Shown here: in pieces, positions 55,395 to 64,000 of the stretch
How positions within the stretch are numbered: the stretch's first letter is position 1
Layout of the letters: each line of letters opens with the position of its first letter
Assembly: GCA_009760885.1 (NCBI GenBank)
Contig: CM019693.1
Coordinates: forward strand, 45,443,251-45,507,250
Source of the DNA: Achatina immaculata
Lineage: Eukaryota > Mollusca > Gastropoda > Stylommatophora > Achatinidae
DNA length: 64,000 nucleotides
Direction of reading: 5' to 3'
The notes under the pieces: generated by a model
Seen by the model: the letters and a program-made list of their open reading frames with translations, nothing else
What the model was told of the DNA's origin: nothing
The model's database searches: none
Made by a program: the position numbers and the translations under genes

Positions 55395-56515
55395 GAAATC
55401 AGTCATTTGCATGTCCCTTGTGGAACTTTGCCTTCCTAACAGCAGCTATCCAGAAGGCCTCTTGGTTGTAAGCAAGATGGTCTGCTGCATCCACTCCTCA
55501 ATTGTCAACGATGTCTTGCAGCCATCTTCGCCTTGGTCTTCCTCTTTCTTTTTCCTATTATGTGTCCTTCCAAGACAGTCTTCTCTAAATTCTCATGATG
55601 TTTAATATGTCAAAAATATTTAAGTTTTCTGTTTAATATTCTTTACTAGCCAGCCATCTTCAATATTATTTCTTGTCTTACATCCTTCCTGTGCCGTTAA
55701 ACGTCGCATGGTAGTGTGCCAAGATTTCATGTTTTCAGAGAGCTTTTCAACCGCATCAAGAGATGTTATTCCCACTAAACTGGCCTCTCTTAACAATATC
55801 CTCTTAATGTGGTCAACTTCTTTTTCTTCAGCTTTTTGTGTTCCACTTGACGGCTTGTTTTGGGATCCTCTGGTTGTTTCTTCTCAGCACATAACCAACA
55901 TATGTCCATCTTCTTTTTCTGATCACCCATGAGACCGGTTGTTTGCTCATCTGTCTTATCTCTGTGTTGTTCTTGAATTCATTCCACTTTATACTGAGTA
56001 TTTTCCTAAAGCATTTGTTTTCAGTAGTCTAATTTGTTGTCTTTAGTTGTTTTCCAGCTTTCACATGTATAAATGAGAGTGGATATTACATTGAATTGAA
56101 TAGTCTTAACTTGGTTTTTGTGCTTATAACTTTTGAATTCCATATGTTCTCAAGATTCTTGAAGGTCAATGCTGCTTTTGAAATTCAGATTATGACTTCC
56201 TTTCTGGTGTCACATACTTCTTGTAGTATGGATATATTTGTTCTTTTTTGTGTCCACAGTATTTGAAGAACTCTTCTGTAGCATTTACACTCAAAGGCAA
56301 TTGTTTTGTTAAGTGTCCAGGTCTCACAGGCATATGTTGCGATGAGAAAGATGTTTTACTCTCTGAAGAGTGATAGATGTCCTCCTTTTAATTTCCCATC
56401 ATTGTATCTCCATTATTAGTTAGTAGTGATCCAAGATATTCAAAGCTCTCCACCTCTTCCAGTTTCTCCTCACTGATATATATAAGCTGCCTTGTCTGTC
56501 AGTTGTCATGAATTA
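55395..56515 (-). pseudogene. LINE family 1 copy split by family 2
   Basis: 55395-55669 matches the family 1 3' end (CAGCCATCTTCGCCTTGGTC; CTTCCAAGACAGTCTT) and 56225-56515 matches the adjoining upstream part (GTATGGATATATTTGTTC; CTCTTCTGTAGCATTTACA). The two parts are contiguous in the copy at 39073-39377. A family 2 fragment lies between. Confidence 0.88.
55677..56217 (-). mobile_element. LINE family 2 insertion inside family 1, 7-bp target duplication
   Basis: A 5'-truncated family 2 3' end flanked by TTCTTGT at 55670-55676 and 56218-56224. The matching empty site in the other family 1 copy reads AGTTCTTGTAGTATGG. Family 2 has therefore moved after this family 1 copy had inserted. Confidence 0.85.
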
Positions 56516-56994
56516 AGATGACAAAATTGATGGTTCAACAATGATAGACAACAGACTCTGAGCTTGCTGGATCTGGGGGCGATGGAATCCTACCAGCAAG
56601 ATATTCCTGACTGCTGGAAACTCGAGGAAGATTTCATTGATCATCTCATGGATGCCGTGCATCTGTGAATAGATCAACTGTCTTTAACAAAAACAACAAA
56701 AAAAAACTCATCATCAACAAACTTGCAGACATCATGAACTATGACTCTGCCAGCTGCTGGTACTGACTGAAAATGTTACTCTCATTAAAATGACTTGTCA
56801 CTCATCTACATTTTCATTTTGTTGTTGTTGCTCGAGGCTATAAATTAGTTTAGCACATTTTTCTTAGCCAGCTTGTCAGAATTCTGCACACAAACCACCA
56901 TCTTGTTAACACTTGATAATTACCAACAGTTACCAGAAACTAAGGTCCACCTGACAGATATCAACATACCAGCCTCATGTGAGAGCAACAGGGT
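56516..56994. other. No recognised gene
   Basis: Nothing recognised beyond AT-rich sequence. Confidence 0.4.
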
Positions 56995-57303
56995 TTCTCA
57001 TACTATCTGCTTGTGAGAACAGGTTTCTTGTACTGTCTGCTTGTGAGAACAGAAAGGTTTCTTGTACTATCTGCTTGTGAGAACAGTAAGGTTTCTCATA
57101 CTCGCTGCTTGTGAGAACAGTAAGGTTTCTCATACTATCTGCTTTTGAGAACAGTAAAGTTTCTCGTACTATCTGCTTGTGAGAACAGTAAGGTTTCTCA
57201 TACTATCTGCTTTTGAGAACAGTAAGGTTTCTCGTACTATCTGCTTGTGAGAACAGTAAGGTTTCTCATACTCGCTGCTTGTAAGAACAGTAAGGTTTCT
57301 CAA
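56995..57303 (+). repeat. 34-bp minisatellite, about 9 units
   Basis: GTTTCTCATACTATCTGCTT followed by GTGAGAACAGTAAG, with ACTCGCTGC and GTTTCTTG/GTTTCTCG variants. Confidence 0.94.
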
Positions 57304-57647
57304 CATAGACCTGGACATGAGGTACATGTGCTAGTGATTCAAACAACTTATAGTTATAAAATAAATTATAGTGACAGTGAATGTACTGCTTCATGATGTA
57401 TCAGATTCACCACACATTATCTCACTTTATCAGGATGATATAAAAAAAAAAGAATCTGTCTTCGTCTGCACAGGATAACAACTCACTGTCGTGCTGTTTG
57501 TTTGTTTTTTGTTAAAAAATATCAGACTAACTGGTAATGTAAATACTCCACTTATGAATTCTTCACACAAACATTTTTAAAACTGTTTCAGTTTCTTGCT
57601 TCTTTCAAGCTCCACCTCTTTCACATATGATAATTATTTTACCAGCC
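57304..57647. other. No recognised gene
   Basis: AT-rich spacer. Confidence 0.4.
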
Positions 57648-57738
57648 TGAACACAGCAGTGTCAATGCATGCCTAGACAGGATATTGCAGTGTCAATGCA
57701 TACCTAGACAGGGTACTGTCAATGCATGCCAACACTAG
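57648..57738 (+). repeat. About 35-bp tandem repeat, 3 units
   Basis: GTGTCAATGCATGCCTAGAC recurs with small gaps. Confidence 0.85.
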
Positions 57739-58367
57739 GCATCACTTGTACAAGGGTTTCATAGCAAAGCTGCTTCTAATAAAGCATTTTTCCTATATCA
57801 AGTATTTTTCCCACAAGACACTCTATGACCATTTTCAATAAAACTGTCTTACAGCCAATCACTATAAACTGAATAAGCCCTGATTAATTGTACATTTTTG
57901 TCACAGGTTTTGGTTTAAGCTCATTACAGACATAACTGAATTGTAGATAGTATTTGAAGCATAGTATTGTCACACTGTGCACTAGAACATGGGACCCTGG
58001 ACATAGGTTTGAACTTAACAATCCTATAATTTGTGTGTGTTCTCCTATGAAAATAAAACACTGCGCTCAGAGTGGCACTTGTTTGTCTCTTCCCTTGTCC
58101 ATTGTAAATAAATTCTTTTTTTTTTCTTACCAGTAAATTTATCTTCTTTCTTTTTTTTTTTCATTTCCTGCATTCTTTTTTGTTTTATGTGACACTGAAA
58201 GGAAATTACAGAAGCATTAAATATCCCATTATACGAAGCAAATCATCAAGTCCTAGCAAGATGTCTATTTGTCCTCTCAAGGCCGAAAGGTAGATGAGGT
58301 AGGAGACAAGACAAGAAAGTTTTGAGTTATTTGAAGACATCCAGACCTGACTGTATTTTGCTATCAC
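57739..58367. other. No recognised gene
   Basis: AT-rich spacer before the SINE. Confidence 0.4.
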
Positions 58368-58381
58368 TACCTTCTTGTCTG

Positions 58382-58629
58382 AGTGGCGAAGTGGTTAGTG
58401 CACTGGTCTCTCATGGCGAAGGTCGGGGGTTCGAATCCGGCCGATGGCACCCCAGTCACCCAGCTGTAGAATGGGTACCCGACTTCTTCTGGAGTTGGGG
58501 AAGGAAAGGCAGCCAGGCGTGATACTGACCATATCAGCCTCTAGTGTGCTGACAGGTCAAGGAAAATATGGGCACTAACACCATATCCCTATGTGCCCCC
58601 AAGGCATGACAGGGTCACCTTTACCTTTT
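58382..58629 (+). mobile_element. tRNA-derived SINE with 14-bp target-site duplication
   Basis: A box TGGCGAAGTGG (58384-58394) and B box GGTTCGAATCC (58428-58438) in a tRNA-like head, then a body with AATGGGTACCCGAC and AAGGCAGCCAGGCG, then ATCCCTATGTGCCCCCAAGG and a TTTACCTTTTTACC tail. TACCTTCTTGTCTG at 58368-58381 and 58630-58643 is a perfect 14-bp duplication, so this is a fairly recent insertion. It is transcribed by RNA polymerase III if active. Not a tRNA gene: the acceptor stem does not close. Confidence 0.95.
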
Positions 58630-58979
58630 TACCTTCTTGTCTGGAAGATGCCAGCCAACACTAAGTCAGCACATACTTGAATTATAACACCAAAACAGAG
58701 AAATACAATTATAACAAAGATGTGAAGAAAAGTGGTTTTTAAGATATCACAGTATAACTCTTTGCTATGTCTGAAGATGCAACTTCAGTGAAAACTTACG
58801 CTGCCTGCTCCTAGACCAAGCAGTGACAAAATCTACTGATTCTGAATCTGTTGTTCAGAGTTTTATGTCATCACTAATCTGTTTCTGACAGGATCATGTC
58901 ACATGGAGAGTGACTACGTAGGGGAACTTTGTTATCTGAGTAGGAAATTACACCAATCAAATACCAGCCACAAGTGAAG

Positions 58980-59135
58980 CCGCTCAACATGAATATAGTG
59001 ACAACTTGTACAAACAGCCAGCGCTAGAGTGAAGCCACAACATACATATATGAGACAACTTGTACAAACAGCCAGCGCTAGAGTGAAGCCACTCAACATA
59101 CATATATGAGACAACTTGTACAAACAGCCAGCACC
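58980..59135 (+). repeat. About 57-bp tandem repeat, 3 units
   Basis: Units contain CAACTTGTACAAACAGCCAG and GCGCTAGAGTGAAGCCAC, the second also CATATATGAGA. Confidence 0.92.
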
Positions 59136-59329
59136 TACCTACTTCGGAACAAAAATACTGATAACTATATACACTGTGAACTACTTTATATGCAGAATTT
59201 GTTACAGGACCAGAAACCTCTTGTTTTAGCAACTAAAACTTATAATGCAGGCAACATAAGAACTCACTAGACCAGCTCCTTGTACACATCAGTTGTCATA
59301 TGGTTTTATAGCATACATCAACACCTTAA

Positions 59330-59392
59330 CCGCAAGTGATGGTGTAGTAAAGCTAACAGCACCGCAAGTGATGGTGTAGTAAAGCTAACAGC
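59330..59392 (+). repeat. 31-bp direct duplication
   Basis: CCGCAAGTGATGGTGTAGTA followed by AAGCTAACAG, twice in tandem. Confidence 0.93.
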
Positions 59393-59446
59393 AAACTGTT
59401 CTCTAATTCAAAATCAGCGAGTTACAGAAACTGTCCTAGAAATAAT

Positions 59447-59502
59447 GTATAAGTGTACTTGGTGTTTCTTTGCATGTCAAGAAACACCAAGTTCACTTAT
59501 AC
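59447..59502 (+). other. 24-bp inverted repeat with 8-bp loop (hairpin)
   Basis: GTATAAGTGTACTTGGTGTT plus TCTT at 59447-59470 pairs with 59479-59502 with one mismatch; the loop is TGCATGTC. It is the size of a microRNA-precursor stem but more perfect than most. It could also be a palindromic remnant of a transposon. Confidence 0.9.
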
Positions 59503-59811
59503 AATTGTTGGTGCACTAAGTGAAAATAGGTATTCAAGTTAAAAAAAAATCAATCCAAATAATACAAGACTTCACCTGAACTCACAAACAATGGGTATAC
59601 ACAGACAAATTCAATCAAAATGTAATAAAAGTCATGAAATTTTAATAATGCCTGCCACTTTTAACAAAGAATTACATACATTTTTCACTAGAGTTCATGT
59701 CGCTGACTGATTTAATCACATCTTTAAATCTGTCACTTCAGAAATGTGAACACTTGAGCCTGTCATTTCTCACCAAAACTGTTCACAGCAATTCACTCAT
59801 GTCATTCAATA

Positions 59812-61126
59812 CCGGCTGTTTTTAAAGTCTCACTACACTTTCTATGAAAAAAAAAATTGAAAAATGACGTCATCACAAACTGCTAAAAAAAGTCATTTAA
59901 TTAGATACAATAGTGACTGCAATGATACAACGCCATTTTGGGTTAGCTGGAATGTACCACTGAAATATTCATTATAACAGGTGTTGGAAATGTCCACCAC
60001 AGACTTCAAGACATGACTGTACACGTCTCATGTCAAATACCTTGTGCAACGTGTCTGTTGTTATTTCTTGAATGGTAATTATGATTGCTTCTTTCAGGTC
60101 CTCAATTGTTTGTACATTATTTTTGTAAACATTTCCTTTCAAGAAACCCCACAAATCTAATGGATTTAGATCTGGAGAACAAACGGCCAAATTCCACAAG
60201 ATATATGATTTGCGAAAATTTCTTTAAAAAAACTGTGTGTTGCTCTAGCTGTGTGTGCAGTTGCACGCTTCCTCAATTTCACATTCATTTAGCTGTTCTA
60301 AAAAAAGGGTTCCAGAATGTCAGTACAGTACCGATCGACATTTATAGTGTTGTTGAAGAAAATTGGTCCAATTAAATGTTTTCTACTGATGGCACTTCAT
60401 ACCCCAATTTTTACACTGTATAGCGGCACTTCATGAAATGCATTGGGATTAACACTGCTCCAAATACAATTATTTTGCCTACTAATGTATCCAGATTGAT
60501 GAAACCATGCCTCATTAGAGAAGAATGTTAAATCAAGAACTGACTCGTCTTCAGCTAAAAATGCTTGAAACCATGTGGAGTAGTTGATTCTGGATTGATT
60601 GTCACACTCTTTTAGTTCAGACACAACAACAATCTTGTATGAATGAAAATTTAACCGATGTTTAAGAATTTTGTGCACTGTGTTCAGTGATACGTTCACT
60701 TCTTGTGACATTTTCCATAAGGACTTGCATGGACTTTTCAGGATTCTGTCTTGGATATCTAGACATTTTTCTTCAGACACATCTGACCTACCAGATCGTG
60801 AAGCATATTCCACAGTTCCCGTATCATGAAACTTATTCAACAAATTTCTAACTATAGTGCGATGAGGAGGTTATCAGGAAATTTTGCTATAAATTTTTGA
60901 ACAACCATCTGTGTGTATCGACCACCATTTCAAAACACTTGTTCAACCAAAAAAATTCTTTCTTCCGTTGGTAACACCATTCTGTTTTGAGTGCAAAAAA
61001 TTACTCCAGCAGATAACAACCATTCACTGCATTTTTCTTCATGACTGACTGTGCAGCACATTTTTTTATGACATCATTTTCTTCATTTTTACATAGAAAG
61101 TGCAGTGAGGCTTTAAAAACAGCCTG
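59812..61126 (-). mobile_element. Tc1/mariner-type element with about 35-bp terminal repeats
   Basis: Left end CCGGCTGTTTTTAAAGTCTC and right end, read inward, CAGGCTGTTTTTAAAGCCTC, continuing ACTNCACTTTCTATG, match at all but a few positions. TA flanks both ends (59810, 61127). At 1315 bp it is close to full length. Confidence 0.92.
59972..60980 (-). pseudogene. Tc1/mariner (DDE_3-type) transposase relic
   Basis: From an ATG at about 60980 (MVLPTEERIFLVEQVF, then a stop), frameshifted to a 148-codon frame at 60843-60397 with helix-turn-helix text (ASRSGRSDVSEEKCLDIQDR; MSQEVNVSLNTVHKILKH) and the block FFSNEAWFHQSGYISRQN. There the usual catalytic Asp of FxDEAWFH is Asn. The tail at 60199-59972 keeps AVCSPDLNPLDLWGFLKGNV, with its last acidic residue. 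The segment between is scrambled (an ATAHTARATH-like trace). Inactive. Confidence 0.88.
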
Positions 61127-61489
61127 TATAATGCCTGCAGGAAACAGATACAAGCATCTATCTAACAAATATATAAATATGTTCGTTTAAAGAATAAGTG
61201 GAATATACAAGTTGAACCAACTGAAAGAGTACAAACAATATGTGCAGGCTGTCTAATATAAACAGCAAAATATTAACAGTTGTTGTTCATACAGCAGCAA
61301 TCATCTATGAGACATCCCACAACATTCTCTCTAACATAAACAACAGAACATATCCCACAACATTCTCTTTAAACAATAGAACATTAAAAATATACAACAC
61401 TACAAGCTTTCCTCACACACACACTACTGTCCTAACAAGATTCAATTACTTCATCCAAACAAAGAATATAATTCAGATGTGGCCAATGC
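61127..61489. other. No recognised gene
   Basis: AT-rich spacer with short repeats of ATCCCACAACATTCTCT near 61310-61365. Confidence 0.45.
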
Positions 61490-62035
61490 TTATATCAGCT
61501 CAACACAGGCTATATGGGGATATGTACCAACTCCAGCTTACCACTTCTATCAGCTCAACACAGGCTATATGGGGATATATACCAACTCCAGCTTACCACT
61601 TCTATCAGCTCAACACAGGCTATATGGGGATATATACCAACTCCAGCTTACCACTTCTATCAGCTCAACACAGGCTATATGGGGATATATACCAACTCCA
61701 GCTTACCATTTATATCAGCTCAACACAGGCTATATGGGGATATATACCAACTTCAGCGTACCATTTATATCAGCTCAACACAGGCTATATAGGGATATAT
61801 ACCAACTCCAGCTTACCATTTATATCAGCTCAACACAGGCTATATAGGGATATATACCAACTCCAGCTTACCACTTCTATCAGCTCAACACAGGCTATAT
61901 GGGGATATATACCAACTCCAGCTTACCACTTCTATCAGCTCAACACAGGCTATATGGGGATATATACCAACTCCAGCTTACCATTTATATCAGCTCAACA
62001 CAGGCTATATGGGGATATATCCCAACTCTAGCTTA
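61490..62035 (+). repeat. About 55-bp minisatellite, 10 units
   Basis: Units contain TATCAGCTCAACACAGGCTA and ATATACCAACTCCAGCTTAC. Fifty-five is not a multiple of three, so three units cycle the frame and all three + frames are open. Two variants (ACTTCTATCAG, ATTTATATCAG) come in blocks. Confidence 0.95.
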
Positions 62036-62184
62036 CCACTCATTCCTTCACAAGTATACAAGCTGGCATCTGAGAATGACTGAAGAAGAAAAACAATGAT
62101 AGGAAATGTCAGTGTGGATAATTTATGACTTGGCCATGGAGGAAAGACGCTAATAATGAGGACATATTTTGTGGACAACAAGGA

Positions 62185-62340
62185 AAAGGCTGTCGAAGAA
62201 GAAAAACAAAACATACATAATGAGACACACTAGAATGACTGAGGAAGAAAAACAAAACATACATAATGAGACACACTAGAATGACTGAGGAAGAAAAACA
62301 AAACATACATAATGAGACACACTAGAATGACTGAAGCAGA
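62185..62340 (+). repeat. About 46-bp tandem repeat, 3 units
   Basis: Units contain GAAGAAAAACAAAACATACA and TAATGAGACACACTAGAATG. Confidence 0.93.
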
Positions 62341-62534
62341 AATGAAGAAGAAATACTGGTGAATACAAAATGTGATAGAGCACATGAGAAAAAGAAAAAC
62401 AGTAAGACAGAGACTCAAACCATGGACTCCAGCAGGATAAGCAACCCCCTAGGCATAAGACATTATCCGCTCAGTCATCTCAAATCAGCTGGAAAAAGAA
62501 AAAAAAAATCACGACCAGCCAGTGCAGGATTCTT
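62341..62534. other. Short spacer
   Basis: Nothing recognised. Confidence 0.4.
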
Positions 62535-62680
62535 GTTTTGTCTGTGTAGACATTAATCAGACACTTTATTTCTGTAGACATTAAATCAGACAACTTGTTT
62601 CTGTAGAAATTAATCAGACACCTTGTTTCCATAGACAATCAAACACTTTGTTTGTGTAGACATTAATCAGACATCCTGTT
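62535..62680 (+). repeat. About 28-bp tandem repeat, 5 units
   Basis: GTAGACATTAATCAGACA followed by a short T-rich part, with decayed units. Confidence 0.9.
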
Positions 62681-63587
62681 ACAAGAAGATGAAGATGAAA
62701 TAATGGCGGAAAAAAAAAAAAAAACAGGTGTGTATGTACTAAATGTTTATCTTACACACATTCTTGCTAGGAATTGACAGATGGTGCTAGCCGCTGGCTG
62801 CATCAACTGCCAGAGAGACAGCCAAGTTTTTCTTGTAACACTCTAGACCGCAGACTGGGACTCCGGTCTTTGAACACACAGAAGTCCTCCTGTTTGTGCA
62901 CCCGTCAACACCACACAACTGTGCTTCGGGGTATGGCCTAGAGGAGACAGACAAGTTGGGTTACGTCTCACAAGCAAATACAACAACTATCACACCTCCC
63001 ATGTCACTGGTTCCACTAACTAGCTCTGTAACAAAGCCTGTGCAAGAACACATCTGCCTGCATACAGCAGAGATCAGCAGCTATAACAATAACAACCTTA
63101 CAAAAATGATGTATAAAACAGGAAAAAGGTAGGAGCAGCTTTATTACTTAATGATTACAAAGTTGTGACGTTTCGGCATGAGCCTTAATCATACAAAAAC
63201 ATACAGGACAAAGAAGTAGAGAGAGGAGATAAAGTATGGATTCACATGAATGCTATTTAAAAAAAAAAAAAAATTTTTTTTCTAAAGAGTACTTAGCTGT
63301 AAATTGTAAGGTGTGGCTTGTCCTGCGGTGTGTGTCAGGAATGGATTTAGTAGAACGTGGAGACTTTAAATAGAGACCTGTGACATGTGGTCGGTGGGGT
63401 GTAACTCGGGGTGGTGGATGGGGAACCGGGGAAGGGAGAGAGAGTGTGTGATGCAATATTGACCTAGATAGGAGAAGTTGAAACAGATGATTGGGGAAGA
63501 GGGGTTGCAGAGTGATGCTGTGAGGAAGTTTGAAAAGTAAGAAGGGGTGGACTTTGTGGAGAGGTACTGTAATGATTGAAGAGAATG
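62681..63587. other. No recognised gene; possible 3' part of the Penelope-like element
   Basis: ACTTAATGATTACAAAGTTG and GACGTTTCGGCATGAGCC near 63150-63185 look like the terminal regions of Penelope-like elements, which would fit the GIY-YIG fragment just to the right. A poly-A/poly-T run lies at 63258-63281. Confidence 0.35.
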
Positions 63588-64000
63588 TTACGTATAACTA
63601 AACAGCGAGTTTAATCCATGTAGTTCCAGCGTCCCATAATTTTGAATGCAGCGGTTCTCAAGTGCCAGGCGGCTTGTGTCATCTGTGTGACATTGTTTGA
63701 TGGCTGTTACCAGAAAGTCAGATTTGCCTCTGTGGTTGGGGCCATTGAAATGATTTGGGACTGGTTTCGAAGCATGCTGGGTGATGTCGTACAGATGTTT
63801 TTGCATCCGGTCCCATAATATGAGGCCAGTCTCACCAATGTACGTTATCCTGCATCTTTTGCAAACGATGACATATATCACATTACGGGACTCGCATGTG
63901 AATCCCTCATGAAGGGTGAGGATAGTTTTGGGAAATAGGAGCTTTACATATGCTGGCACCAGAAAATGTAACCGCCCCCGCTGCGTTACCTGTCATGTAG
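63588..64000 (-). pseudogene. Penelope-like element, GIY-YIG endonuclease domain (partial)
   Basis: Minus-strand frame 63959-63588 reads FTCESRNVIYVIVCKRCRIT followed by YIGETG, then DRMQKHLYDI, PVPNHFNGPNHRGKSDFLVT and ENRCIQNYGTLELHGLN. This is the GIY-YIG nuclease that follows the reverse transcriptase in Penelope-like retroelements: the VIY/YIGETG pair, the arginine in WDRMQKH and the glutamate in ALENR are the active-site positions. The reverse transcriptase would lie to the right, outside the window. An in-frame stop upstream (near 63993) suggests decay. Confidence 0.88.

Noticed and set aside
58382..58460. Functional tRNA gene
   Set aside because: A and B boxes are present, but the acceptor stem does not close. 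A SINE body, tail and 14-bp target duplication follow.
61240..62099. 263-codon frame with repeats of YQLNTGYMGIYTNSS
   Set aside because: Minisatellite; the 55-bp unit leaves all + frames open.

Overview
This is a window of animal nuclear DNA. One conserved protein kinase gene is cut into 14 short exons with GT-AG introns, and the introns and downstream flank are packed with minisatellites and degraded transposons. The organism cannot be named from the sequence. The kinase, the tRNA-derived SINEs, the RTE-like LINEs, the piggyBac and mariner families and the abundant 25-60 bp minisatellites fit a lophotrochozoan invertebrate, with a mollusc (perhaps a gastropod) as my best guess.

Region 1 (1-31971): the + strand carries the ribosomal protein S6 kinase (p70 S6K / RPS6KB) gene from the start of the kinase domain to the stop codon. 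The N-terminal exon(s) lie before the window. All exon phases join, giving 459 residues without a break. Every catalytic motif is present, and so are the activation-loop, turn-motif and hydrophobic-motif phosphorylation sites. The C-terminus aligns with the end of the vertebrate proteins.

Region 2 (the introns) holds, in order: two LINE fragments in opposite orientation; a 1.3-kb tandem duplication carrying LINE and piggyBac sequence; a degraded piggyBac transposase; minisatellites, one starting at an exon donor; a LINE tail; a pogo/Tigger element with terminal repeats that holds a piggyBac-type MITE and a 28-bp minisatellite grown from its own transposase codons; a dispersed element that carries a 44-bp tandem repeat; an internally deleted piggyBac flanked by TTAA; a LINE nested in a SINE 3' end; a mariner element with terminal repeats ending 50 bp before an exon; and a tRNA-derived SINE with target-site duplications.

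Region 3 (32-64 kb) has no confidently recognised host gene. It holds many minisatellites (the largest at 49.9-51.5 and 52.9-53.95 kb), a second LINE family, a LINE nested in a LINE, a complete piggyBac-type MITE with perfect terminal repeats, a tRNA-SINE with a 14-bp target-site duplication, a nearly full-length Tc1/mariner element, a microRNA-sized hairpin, and a Penelope-like GIY-YIG fragment at the right edge. A possible small terminal exon at 46.66 kb is the only hint of another transcript.

I see no convincing new biological system. The best leads are a duplicated splice donor in the S6K gene, minisatellites abutting S6K donors, the dispersed element with a built-in tandem repeat and a shared reading frame, and the nested mobile elements.
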